Positions 8,822 to 17,313 of a DNA stretch of 50,746 bases are shown in pieces (the first letter of the stretch is position 1; each line of letters opens with the position of its first letter). The stretch comes from Amphritea sp. (GTDB lineage Bacteria; Pseudomonadota; Gammaproteobacteria; Pseudomonadales; Balneatricaceae), in contig NZ_JADGEW010000029.1 of NCBI RefSeq assembly GCF_016744155.1, positions 1 to 50,746 of the forward strand, given 5' to 3'. The notes below the pieces were generated by a model that worked only from the letters and a program-made list of their open reading frames with translations, did no database searches and was not told where the DNA came from. Made by a program: the position numbers and the translations under genes.

Positions 8822-9613
8822 CTAGATGTTATCCTGGCGGTTAAGTTGAGAATGGTTGTTTTGAAAATTAGATATATGAGAGTTCAGATGATCTACCTGT
8901 TGTTGCTTCTGTGGAGCAGCGGGTCTTATGCATTGGGTGTTAAAGTTGCGGTTTCATCAAATTTTACCGCTGCGGCTAAAGAGCTCGCTCAGCTATTCGA
9001 ATCTCAGCAGGATACTAAAGTTTCTCTGAGCTTTGGTTCGACCGGTAAGCTCTATGCGCAGATCAGCTATGGGGCTCCATTCGATATTTTCATGTCTGCC
9101 GATGCAGATCGGCCCGCGAAATTGGTTGAGACCGGAAATGCGATTAAAGGGACTCAGTTTACCTATGCTATCGGTAAGATTGCTTTGTATAGTAAGACGG
9201 TTCCGCTGGTAGATCTGACCGTTGAGCAACTGCAATTGTTACTGCGTAGCAGTGATGTGGCGATGGCTAATCCTAAGACGGCTCCCTATGGGGTAGCAGC
9301 GCAGCAAGCGTTAGTGAAGCTAGAAGTATCAAAGCCTCTTAAAAACAAACGGGTCTACGGTGAGAATATCGCCCAGACTTATCAGTTTATTGAAACAGGA
9401 AATATTAAGTTGGGTTTTGTCTCACTTTCTCAGATGATTGCTAACCCAGATATTTCATATTGGCTGGTGCCCCAGGAATATTATCAGCCTTTAAAGCAGG
9501 ACGCGGTTCTATTGGAGAGAGGGTCTGAGAATCCGGATGCAAAACAGTTTTTACACTTTCTTCGCAGTCCGCAAGCTCAGGCAATCATTCTAAGGCATGG
9601 GTATGGAGTGTAA
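8819..9613 (+). CDS. modA: Molybdate ABC transporter substrate-binding protein ModA
   Basis: This is the periplasmic binding protein for molybdate/tungstate. The mature part starts near VKVAVSSNFTAAAKELAQLF. The oxyanion-contact segment SFGSTGKLYAQISYGAPFDI and the SADADRPAKLVE motif are typical. The ATG at 8819 has the best ribosome binding site (GGGGAG), but it gives 19-23 extra residues before the signal peptide. MRVQMIYLLLLLWSSGSYA at 8876 is a more usual N-terminus. The gene is first of modABC, with 45 bases to modB. Confidence 0.92.
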   Translation: MLDVILAVKLRMVVLKIRYMRVQMIYLLLLLWSSGSYALGVKVAVSSNFTAAAKELAQLFESQQDTKVSLSFGSTGKLYAQISYGAPFDIFMSADADRPAKLVETGNAIKGTQFTYAIGKIALYSKTVPLVDLTVEQLQLLLRSSDVAMANPKTAPYGVAAQQALVKLEVSKPLKNKRVYGENIAQTYQFIETGNIKLGFVSLSQMIANPDISYWLVPQEYYQPLKQDAVLLERGSENPDAKQFLHFLRSPQAQAIILRHGYGV

Positions 9614-9658
9614 TGGAACAGCACAGTTTTGTAACAGCACAGTTAAGGAGCCACGTTT

Positions 9659-10324
9659 ATGCTTGATGCGATTCTCCTAACTCTGAAGCTGGCAACCGTC
9701 ACTACAGTCGTTCTGTTGCTGATGGGAATTCCTTTGGCATGGTGGTTATCCAGATCCAACTCTTGGTGGAGTGAAGTGGTCGCGACGCTTGTAGCGTTGC
9801 CACTAGTATTACCGCCTACCGTTTTAGGTTTTTATCTGCTTATTTTACTCAGTCCTACCAGTGCGCCAGGCCAGATGATTGAGTCTCTAATCGGTTTCCG
9901 TTTGCCTTTTACCTTCGCCGGACTGGTGGTCGGCTCGGTGGTGTATTCTATGCCGTTTGTCGTCCAGCCAATTCGCAATGCATTTGATGCAATGGGGGAG
10001 CGACCTATGGAAGTTGCCGCGACGCTCCGGGCATCACCATTAAATGCCTTTTTCAGCGTTGCGATTCCGCTGGCCAGTTCAGGTATTCTTACTGGAACAG
10101 TGCTTGGTTTTGCACATACTGTCGGTGAGTTTGGCGTAGTTCTGATGATTGGTGGAAATATCCCCGGTGAAACCCAGGTACTCTCTATCGCCATTTATGA
10201 CTATGTGGAGACTATGAACTGGGGAATGGCTCACTTGCTGTCTCTAATGATGCTGGTGTTCTCGTTTCTAGTGATTCTGATTATGAACCTGTCAGAGAAA
10301 AGGCTGAGGAAAAGATTGGCATGA
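9659..10324 (+). CDS. modB: Molybdate ABC transporter permease ModB
   Basis: This 221-residue inner-membrane protein has about five helices and the EAA-type loop ([20 protein letters not shown]) that docks on the ATPase. The segment [20 protein letters not shown] is a hallmark of ModB. The start follows AAGGAG with 8-base spacing. The stop codon overlaps the modC start as ATGA, so the two are translationally coupled. It forms the channel through which molybdate passes from ModA to the cytoplasm. Confidence 0.95.
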   Translation: MLDAILLTLKLATVTTVVLLLMGIPLAWWLSRSNSWWSEVVATLVALPLVLPPTVLGFYLLILLSPTSAPGQMIESLIGFRLPFTFAGLVVGSVVYSMPFVVQPIRNAFDAMGERPMEVAATLRASPLNAFFSVAIPLASSGILTGTVLGFAHTVGEFGVVLMIGGNIPGETQVLSIAIYDYVETMNWGMAHLLSLMMLVFSFLVILIMNLSEKRLRKRLA

Positions 10325-11406
10325 GTCTCTATTGCAGATTTAAGGGTAACTTAGGTCAATTTGAACTGGATGCTGAGTTTGACTTGCCGGAGAGCGGTAT
10401 TTCGGTACTTTTTGGGCCTTCAGGTTGTGGTAAAACGACTCTACTGCGTTGCCTGGCCGGGCTCAATCGCCTAGAGGGACAGTTTGATATCAATGGAGAA
10501 ACCTGGCAGAGCGATACGCATTTTTTGCCGGTGTATAAGCGTCCGGTAGGCTATGTGTTTCAGGAAGCGTCACTGTTTCCCCACCTGAGTGTACGGGCTA
10601 ATCTGTTGTTTGGTCAGAAACGGGTAAAAACGTCCCAGAATATTAATGGCTATATCTCCTTTGATCGGTTAGTCGAGTTGTTGTCAATCGGTCCACTGTT
10701 GGAGCGTTCAGTGGTGAGGCTTTCTGGGGGAGAACGCCAGCGTATCGCGATTGCCCGGGCGCTGTTAACTAATCCTCGTCTGCTTTTGATGGATGAGCCG
10801 CTGTCAGCTTTGGATAGTCATAATAAAGCGGAAATTATTCACTATCTTGAACGGTTGCACCGGGAGCTGACCATCCCCATTATCTATGTTACTCACTCCC
10901 ACGAAGAAGTGTCTAGACTGGCGGACTATGTTGTTGTCATGGAAACCGGTAAAACGGTCGCCGCAGGGGAGGTGAATGCAATATTTACCCGACTCGATCT
11001 GCCGATTCAACATGATGAAGTTGCTGGTTCTGTACTTAATGGTGTAGTGGCTGAAGCAGACCGACAGTGGGGGTTGGTGAGAGTAGCGGTAAGTGGTGAG
11101 TCAATCTGGTGTCGGGATACCGGGCTTGAGCTCGGTGATTCGGTCAGGGTAAGGGTATTGGCGCGGGATGTCAGTGTGGCGCTTAAACCCTTGGTTGATA
11201 GTAGTATTCTTAACTGTCTGCAAGCACAGATAGTAGAGATAAAAGACGATGCCAGAAATTCCATTGCATTGGTTAGGCTAGAAATCAGCGACTCAGGGGG
11301 GGAGCAATACATTGTTGCCCGATTGAGTCGAAAGTCAATATCTCAGCTGGACCTGCAGATTGGACAAAATGTCTGGGCACAAATAAAGTCTGTAGCGGTG
11401 ATGTAA
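10321..11406 (+). CDS. modC: Molybdate ABC transporter ATPase ModC
   Basis: This 361-residue ATPase carries Walker [13 protein letters not shown], the signature [10 protein letters not shown], Walker [13 protein letters not shown] and the switch histidine in YVTHSHEEV. The C-terminal 70 residues (about 290-361) form a TOBE/mop domain that binds molybdate in ModC proteins. It overlaps modB by four bases. The length matches E. coli ModC. It drives import by ATP hydrolysis at the cytoplasmic face. Confidence 0.96.
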   Translation: MSLYCRFKGNLGQFELDAEFDLPESGISVLFGPSGCGKTTLLRCLAGLNRLEGQFDINGETWQSDTHFLPVYKRPVGYVFQEASLFPHLSVRANLLFGQKRVKTSQNINGYISFDRLVELLSIGPLLERSVVRLSGGERQRIAIARALLTNPRLLLMDEPLSALDSHNKAEIIHYLERLHRELTIPIIYVTHSHEEVSRLADYVVVMETGKTVAAGEVNAIFTRLDLPIQHDEVAGSVLNGVVAEADRQWGLVRVAVSGESIWCRDTGLELGDSVRVRVLARDVSVALKPLVDSSILNCLQAQIVEIKDDARNSIALVRLEISDSGGEQYIVARLSRKSISQLDLQIGQNVWAQIKSVAVM

Positions 11407-11489
11407 TATCAACAGGGTATATGTGCAGAGCTGTGTGGGCCGATTGAAGCTTAAGTGAAGGGATTATAAATGAGTTAAGTTGAGGTGTT

Positions 11490-11520
11490 CGCCGGGAGCG
11501 GGAGCGCCCGGCGGTTCATT
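11490..11520. terminator. Terminator between modC and the convergent ABC permease gene
   Basis: CGCCGGG and CCCGGCG form a perfect, GC-rich 7-bp stem around a 10-base loop. T-rich sequence follows on the plus strand (TTCATTTTTA), so it mainly ends the mod operon. It may also serve the oppositely oriented transporter operon. Confidence 0.75.
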
Positions 11521-11526
11521 TTTATA

Positions 11527-12378
11527 TTATTGCGGAGTGACGCCCCGGATAGTTTCGGATCTGCGGCGCAGATATTCCACCGTGGTGAGCAGCAATATTG
11601 ACATACACACCAACATTGTTGCCACAGCCAGAATTGTCGGGCTAATCTGCTCGCGGATACCTGCCCACATCTGCATCGGTACTGTTCTCTGTTCTGCACC
11701 GGCAATGAACAGTGCTACAACCACTTCATCAACCGATGTCATCAAAGCAAACAATCCTCCGGAAATAACACCGGTCATAATCAGCGGCACAGTAATTTTA
11801 AAGAAGGCATAGGTTGGTGTTGCACCTAAACTGGTAGCGGCTCTGACCAGGTTGTGATCAAAACCGCTCAGCGTCGCTGTAACGGTAATTACCACAAAGG
11901 GCGTCCCTAAGGCTGTGTGCGCCAGAATCAAACCTAAATAGCTCTGTGAGACCCCTATCGATGAATAGAAAAAGAACATCCCTGCTGCTGATATGATTAA
12001 GGGCACAATCATTGGAGATATCAATAACCCCATGATCAGACCTTTATATGGCAGCTCTGAGCGACTCAGTCCGAGGGCTGCCAGAGTACCCAGAATCATC
12101 GATAGAATGGTTGAACAAACAGCGACAATAAAGGTGTTCTGGATCGCATTCATCCAACGTTCGCTGCCAAAAAACTCTTGATACCAGCGCATTGAATAGG
12201 CATCAGGGTCAAATGCCAACATTCCCTCTGTAAAACTGAAATAGGGCTCAATATTGAATGATAGCGGAATAATAATTAGCAGCGGCGAAATTAGAAAAAT
12301 AAATACTAGTCCGCAAAAGGCACGAAACGCGTAGTACCAGAATGTTTCCAAGGGCCCTGCATAGGATGGAAGTGCCAT
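11527..12378 (-). CDS. Polyamine-type ABC transporter permease (PotC-like)
   Basis: A 283-residue membrane protein with six predicted helices and the EAA loop (ATSLGATPTYAFFKITVPLI). It is the PotC-like second permease of a spermidine/putrescine-type importer. The start follows TGAGGTAAC. It is the last gene of the minus-strand operon and starts four bases after the PotB-like gene. A substrate cannot be read from the permease. Related systems carry polyamines, choline-like compounds or opines. Confidence 0.88.
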   Translation of the reverse strand: MALPSYAGPLETFWYYAFRAFCGLVFIFLISPLLIIIPLSFNIEPYFSFTEGMLAFDPDAYSMRWYQEFFGSERWMNAIQNTFIVAVCSTILSMILGTLAALGLSRSELPYKGLIMGLLISPMIVPLIISAAGMFFFYSSIGVSQSYLGLILAHTALGTPFVVITVTATLSGFDHNLVRAATSLGATPTYAFFKITVPLIMTGVISGGLFALMTSVDEVVVALFIAGAEQRTVPMQMWAGIREQISPTILAVATMLVCMSILLLTTVEYLRRRSETIRGVTPQ

Positions 12379-12382
12379 GGTG

Positions 12383-13648
12383 TTACCTCAAAGTCATCTG
12401 ATTGTTATTGCCTACAAGACGGCTATAAAGGGCATATATACCCATTACAAGTACTAATAGCATTACGCCGAGTGCAGCAGCGAGGCCCCAGTTAAGTGAA
12501 CCCTGCATGTGATAGGCAATCATGTTGCCGATAAACTGACCTGACTGGCCACCAACCAACGCTGGAGTGATGTAATATCCGATTGCCAGTATGAAGACCA
12601 AAATTGCACCAGCGGAAATACCAGGTACTGATTGAGGTAGGTAAACACGGAAAAAAGCGGTGAAAGGCGTCGCACCTAATGAACGAGCCGCTCGCATGTA
12701 ACTGGGCGGAATTGTCTTCATTACTGAGTACAGGGGCAGAATCATAAATGGCAGCAAAATATGGGTCATAGTGATGACTGTGCCTGTGGCGTTGTAGATC
12801 ATGCTTAGGCGATTATCATCTGCTACCAGTCCAAACCATACCAAAATGTCATTAATCACACCCTGACCCTGTAACAAGGCTATCCATGAAGAGGTTCGCA
12901 CCAGCAAGGAGGTCCAGAAGGGCAGCAGTACTAGAATCATAAGGGCGTTGGCTATGCCCATCGGTAACGAAGCTAGCAGGTAGGAAACGGGGTAGCCCAG
13001 TAGTAATGTTAACAGGGTTATCACCACCGACATCCAGACGGTGCGCCAGAGCATTTTGAGATAGACCCGTTCCTTTTCGGGCAGCATTTTAATTTCGCCG
13101 TCAGGCGTTGTTTCCATATCAAAGGCGGCAATGTAGTAAGACGCTGTCAGGCTTTTTGATTCCCGTTTTATTACTTTCCAGGTATCAATATCGCCCCAGC
13201 CGGCTTTGATTTTTATAACTTGGTCTTTATAGGGCGGCTTTAGTCGGCCGGCCTTACGTGCGGTGCCTGTTATCAAGCTACGCATCTGACTTTTTTCATA
13301 ATTAAGGCGGGTTGCCGCTTTACCAATGGTACGGTTTTTGCGGCCCTCAGCAAGGTCTGTAACTAATGCAGCAAAGGTCTCCTCACCGGGAAGTTCATTT
13401 CCGTCCCAGTCAGCGAGTGCTGCGGAAGTGTTCGGCATGTACTCGATCACTTGTGGGTTATCAACAGAGCGGTATAGCATCGACACAATTGGTGCAACAA
13501 AGGTGATCATAATGAAGATAAGCAACGGAGCTACCAGGAACAGTGCCCGGAATTTTTTGCGGCGCAGGGAACGATGCATATCTGCGGTTAAAAGCTTTTG
13601 TTCTTCCGGGGTTAACTGGCCTTCGGCCTCGACAGTATTTGTCATCAT
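12383..13648 (-). CDS. Polyamine-type ABC transporter permease (PotB-like) with a large periplasmic insert
   Basis: A 421-residue permease, longer than E. coli PotB (about 285). The first helix (about residues 34-58) is followed by about 150 polar residues before the next helix at about 205 (VWMSVVITLLTLLLGYPVSY). The insert, including GWGDIDTWKVIKRES, therefore faces the periplasm. The EAA loop is ARSLGATPFTAFFRVYLP. Two adjacent ATGs open the gene. The extra domain is seen in a subset of marine and rhizobial importers and may contact the binding protein. It is the third gene of the operon. Confidence 0.87.
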   Translation of the reverse strand: MMTNTVEAEGQLTPEEQKLLTADMHRSLRRKKFRALFLVAPLLIFIMITFVAPIVSMLYRSVDNPQVIEYMPNTSAALADWDGNELPGEETFAALVTDLAEGRKNRTIGKAATRLNYEKSQMRSLITGTARKAGRLKPPYKDQVIKIKAGWGDIDTWKVIKRESKSLTASYYIAAFDMETTPDGEIKMLPEKERVYLKMLWRTVWMSVVITLLTLLLGYPVSYLLASLPMGIANALMILVLLPFWTSLLVRTSSWIALLQGQGVINDILVWFGLVADDNRLSMIYNATGTVITMTHILLPFMILPLYSVMKTIPPSYMRAARSLGATPFTAFFRVYLPQSVPGISAGAILVFILAIGYYITPALVGGQSGQFIGNMIAYHMQGSLNWGLAAALGVMLLVLVMGIYALYSRLVGNNNQMTLR

Positions 13649-13807
13649 GAGGAATACAAACCCTTTTTAAAGATGAATTAAATAGCGGCTGTAAAAGCTA
13701 ATAGCCGCCTGCAGTTTGAGCCATCATCCAAACTCAGACCAAAAACTGAATTTTGACCGGTTAATCTACTAACCAAATTATTTAATTAGTAGTAACGCTT
13801 ACAAAAT

Positions 13808-13833
13808 TATAGGGCTCCATGTGGAGCCCTATA
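13808..13833 (-). terminator. Intercistronic hairpin after the binding-protein gene
   Basis: TATAGGGCTCCA and TGGAGCCCTATA form a perfect 12-bp stem around a 2-base loop, followed on the minus strand by ATTTTGT. It lies just after the solute-binding protein stop and before the first permease gene. Such a hairpin typically lets some transcripts end, or protects the upstream mRNA so that the binding protein is made in excess. Confidence 0.7.
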
Positions 13834-13842
13834 TTTACTCTC

Positions 13843-14937
13843 TTATTGTACTAACCATGCGTTAAAGCGTTGACGTAGCTCATCGCCGTTATCAGCCCAG
13901 AATTCCGCATCCTTTTTAATAGGAGTCTGGAAATTTACTGGGGTAGTTGGCATGTGAGGAGCCATCTTTACACCGGTTTCTTTATGCGTATCTACCAAAG
14001 GTGCAGAAGACTTACGGGCAGGGCCGTAGGAGATATACTTAGTCTGGTCTGCAAGACGCTGAGTGTCAGTGGCAAAGCGCAGATAGTCCATAGCAGCTTT
14101 CATATTAGGCGCGCCTTTAGGGACAATATAGCCATCAAGTTCGTACAGCTGACCGTCCCAAATGATGGTGAACGGCTGTTTTTCTACTACTTGTGCGTTG
14201 AAGATGCGGCCATTATAAGCAGATGCGATGGCAACTTCTTCGTCAGCCAGCAGCTGCGGTGGTTGTGCACCGGCTTCCCACCAGATGATCGACTCTTTGA
14301 TGGTATCCAATTTAGCAAAAGCACGATCTACACCCTCTGGGGTTCCGAGTACGTTATAAACTTCTTCATAAGGTACGCCGTCTGCAGCCAGTGCCCATTC
14401 CAGGTTAGCATCTGGTTTTTTCTCCAGAGCACGTTTGCCTGGGAATTTCTTAATGTCGAATACGTCAGCAATCGTATTAGGTTTCTCGCCCGGGAATGCT
14501 TTGTCGTTGAATGAGAACAGGGTGGCATAAACAATAGTTGGCACATAGCAGCCGGAGAGAGAACCTTCAATGAAGTCTTCCATGACAGGCGTGCCGTCAG
14601 CGCCTGGACTCAGATCTTTTTCATAATCTAACTCTAGTGCAAGACCATCGTCACAGGCCAAGATAGCATCGCCTTCCAGAATGTCTAGAATATCCCAGGT
14701 CACGTTACCCGCTTCAGACTGAGCACGCAGGCCAGCCAAACCGTTACCTGACTTGTCTTCATCGATGATCTTGATGCCGGTTTTAGCAGTGAAAGGATTG
14801 CTGTAGGCCTCGCGTTGAGACTTAGTATATGCCCCTCCCCAGGATACGACGGTCAGCGATTCTGCAGCGGTTGCGGCAGAAACACAAAACGCCGCACTTA
14901 ATGCGATGACGGACGATAGTTTGGAAAATTTCTTCAT
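13843..14937 (-). CDS. ABC transporter solute-binding protein (PotD/PotF family)
   Basis: A 364-residue periplasmic protein beginning at MKKFSKLSSVIALSAAF, with signal peptide cleavage probably after ATAAES-like Ala residues. GAGAGGAAA lies about 9 bases upstream, which favours this ATG over an upstream in-frame one at 15003. The mature part opens LTVVSWGGAYTKSQREAYSN, and WDILDILEGDAILACDDGL and IIWWEAGAQPPQLLADEEVA are typical of PotD-like proteins. It is the second gene of the importer operon. The ligand is unknown and a cationic small molecule is likely. Confidence 0.9.
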   Translation of the reverse strand: MKKFSKLSSVIALSAAFCVSAATAAESLTVVSWGGAYTKSQREAYSNPFTAKTGIKIIDEDKSGNGLAGLRAQSEAGNVTWDILDILEGDAILACDDGLALELDYEKDLSPGADGTPVMEDFIEGSLSGCYVPTIVYATLFSFNDKAFPGEKPNTIADVFDIKKFPGKRALEKKPDANLEWALAADGVPYEEVYNVLGTPEGVDRAFAKLDTIKESIIWWEAGAQPPQLLADEEVAIASAYNGRIFNAQVVEKQPFTIIWDGQLYELDGYIVPKGAPNMKAAMDYLRFATDTQRLADQTKYISYGPARKSSAPLVDTHKETGVKMAPHMPTTPVNFQTPIKKDAEFWADNGDELRQRFNAWLVQ

Positions 14938-15048
14938 GTGATATTTCCTCTCAGGCTTTATTATATGGCGCTTTTCTTTTGAAAACGCTGCTAAGTTGCC
15001 CATCTAAAAGCGATGGAACATTTTTTTATATTCAGCGACCTAATTTTG

Positions 15049-16149
15049 TCAGGCCGGATCAAGAGCACGGCAATCTTTGGAAGACCAGCCAATAGCGGTT
15101 ACTCCCCCAACTTGCAGTCCTTTATTATCGGTTGAATTGGGTACTTTAACGATGAAGTCTTTATGCCCACATACATTCATTCGTACACGTTTGTGATCAC
15201 CGAGGTAGATCACTTCCTCAACTTTACCGTTGAAAACGTTATCACACTGTCCCTCTACTGGATCAAGAAAGACTCGTTCAGGGCGCAGAGATAGCGTGCT
15301 CTCTTTGCCAATATCATCGGTGTTTATATCAAGGGCGGTAACTTCTTCACCGGTTGGCAAGCGAACTGTACAGATGCCATCTTGTGTTGATAGCAGGGTG
15401 CCGGACAGTTTGTTGTTCTCGCCAATAAACTGGGCAACAAAGGAATTAATCGGTTTTTCGTATAGGTCGGTAGGCGGGGCTAACTGTTGAATAACGCCGT
15501 CATTAAATACCGCTATGCGGTTAGACATGGTTAGTGCTTCAGACTGATCGTGGGTAACGTAAACGACGGTGACACCCAAGCGCTCGTGAATATGTTTGAT
15601 CTCGTACTGCATCTGTTCACGCAGGTTTTTGTCCAGTGCACCAAGAGGTTCATCCATGAGGATAAGCTCAGGTTCAAATACCAATGCTCGGGCTACTGCA
15701 ACACGTTGCTGCTGGCCTCCGGATAACTGAGCAGGGCGACGATCACCGAAGTTACCCAATTCGACCATATCAAGAGCTCTCTTAACCCGCTCCTCGATAT
15801 CAGACTTACCCATGTTTCGTACCTGAAGAGGGAACGCGAGATTCTCAGCAACGGTCATATGGGGAAACAATGCATAGTTCTGGAAAACCATACCAATACC
15901 CCGTTTATGGGGCGCTACATTGTTGATGGTTTGTCCATTCAGGTAGATATTGCCTTTGGTCGCAGTTTCGAAGCCAGCGAGCATCATCAACGAAGTCGTT
16001 TTGCCTGAACCGGAAGGCCCAAGCATGGTTAGAAACTCACCGCGTGGGACGTCTATATTCAGGTCTTTAACTACGAGAGTCCTGCCATCGTAGCTTTTCT
16101 GAACACCCTCAAATCGTACAAAAGCCTCACTGGAAGCTGAATTTTCCAT
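15049..16149 (-). CDS. ABC transporter ATPase (PotA-like)
   Basis: This 366-residue ATPase has Walker A GPSGSGKTTSLMMLAG, signature LSGGQQQRVAVARAL, Walker B LILMDEPLGALD and switch histidine YVTHDQSEAL. A TOBE_2 domain occupies about residues 285-360. It is the first gene of a minus-strand operon in the order ATPase, binding protein, permease 1, permease 2. It powers import of the (probably polyamine-like) substrate. Start spacing: GAGGC lies 11 bases before the ATG. Confidence 0.92.
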   Translation of the reverse strand: MENSASSEAFVRFEGVQKSYDGRTLVVKDLNIDVPRGEFLTMLGPSGSGKTTSLMMLAGFETATKGNIYLNGQTINNVAPHKRGIGMVFQNYALFPHMTVAENLAFPLQVRNMGKSDIEERVKRALDMVELGNFGDRRPAQLSGGQQQRVAVARALVFEPELILMDEPLGALDKNLREQMQYEIKHIHERLGVTVVYVTHDQSEALTMSNRIAVFNDGVIQQLAPPTDLYEKPINSFVAQFIGENNKLSGTLLSTQDGICTVRLPTGEEVTALDINTDDIGKESTLSLRPERVFLDPVEGQCDNVFNGKVEEVIYLGDHKRVRMNVCGHKDFIVKVPNSTDNKGLQVGGVTAIGWSSKDCRALDPA

Positions 16150-17250
16150 TTGTTTTTATGCCTCGCTACAATCTGTTGTTTGTTGCCTGCAAATTCAAAA
16201 TAGGTAGTTAGATACAGTTTTTATTCTTTTATAACCCTACGATATTCCGAGCTAAGAGTGCAAACATAACCTTCGGAAAGCTGTAATTAAGTAATAATGT
16301 ACTGTTTTATACCTATTGATGTTCTGTTTTCTCTACCTTTATTGCCTATTTGCGACATTTTACTATTTGCTTTTGACGGTTCTGTAACAGCATGGGTCGA
16401 TAATGTTCTGCTCTAACTTGGTGCTGTGTTCGATTCTTACCGGCTTCGATCTCAATTTTTTGTGTTGTTATCACCTTATCTGCTCCATTTTGGTTCTATG
16501 ATTCTAATGGTGAGCAGTAGAGCGGTATTGGACTTGTAGTCTGAAGTCCAGATACAACAGAGAGATGCGTTCAGGTAGAGAATTTTTGGTCGAGGGTAGA
16601 TGTGGGGGAACCCCAGAGATTGTATAGAGCCTGTTGAACGATTGGATTCAAAGCAGGGTGTCTTATTATTGAGCTGAAATTTGCTATTCAATATTACGCA
16701 AAACCTTAACCAGTATATTAACTGCACTTTAGCTGTATTAAATGGACGATTAATCTAAGTTCTATCTCAAGTTTTGTCTTAAGAAACATGACAATAACTA
16801 GACTAAGAGCTTTCATTAAACGACTCGGTATTCCTTAGTCATCTGTGCATAATGAGTCTAAGCATAGACTATTATGTGATGAATGCACCATACGTGATCT
16901 ACTTTTCGAATCGGTATGTTTCCTGCTATATCAATTATATAGAGGATCTGGATTCAATATGAGATGTTAAAATTGGTCAACTTAGGGGCGTTTTTGTCTG
17001 GTAAGCAGGCTGAGTGCACTGTTTATGACAGCGGAGTATAAGCGTCCCGAAAAGATTTCGTTTTTATACGACCGGATGGATCGCTATTAGATTATTGCAG
17101 CGACAGCTATAAAGTTGCAGATCTCAGTTTGAGCTGTGTACAAAATTTTAATACTAGTGGGGCTATTACACGCCGCATTTGAGGGAAATGCTGGAGGCAG
17201 GGTGTCGATCATACCCAAAGCATTAGGGTGTTTGATCGATAGATGAAGGA
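16150..17250. other. Long gene-free gap between the importer operon and rnr
   Basis: About 1.1 kb without a convincing gene. An 83-codon minus-strand frame at 16476-16727 has no ribosome binding site or recognisable family. The left 150 bases probably carry the importer promoter. I see no tRNA, repeat copy or IS relic here. Confidence 0.5.
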
Positions 17251-17295
17251 GACTGTCGAGTCTTCACAAAGTTAGTTCATGAAGACTCGACAGTC
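17251..17295. repeat. Perfect 15-bp inverted repeat downstream of rnr
   Basis: GACTGTCGAGTCTTC (17251-17265) and GAAGACTCGACAGTC (17281-17295) are exact inverted copies around a 15-base loop. The hairpin begins 18 bases after the rnr stop codon on the minus strand. There is no T tract after it, so it is either an atypical terminator or an mRNA 3'-end protecting structure. Confidence 0.7.
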
Positions 17296-17313
17296 AGGCT
17301 CTCAGAGGGGGGG

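Noticed and set aside
16476-16727. 83-codon minus-strand open frame in the gap before rnr
   Set aside because: No ribosome binding site and no recognisable family; composition looks like random AT-rich sequence.
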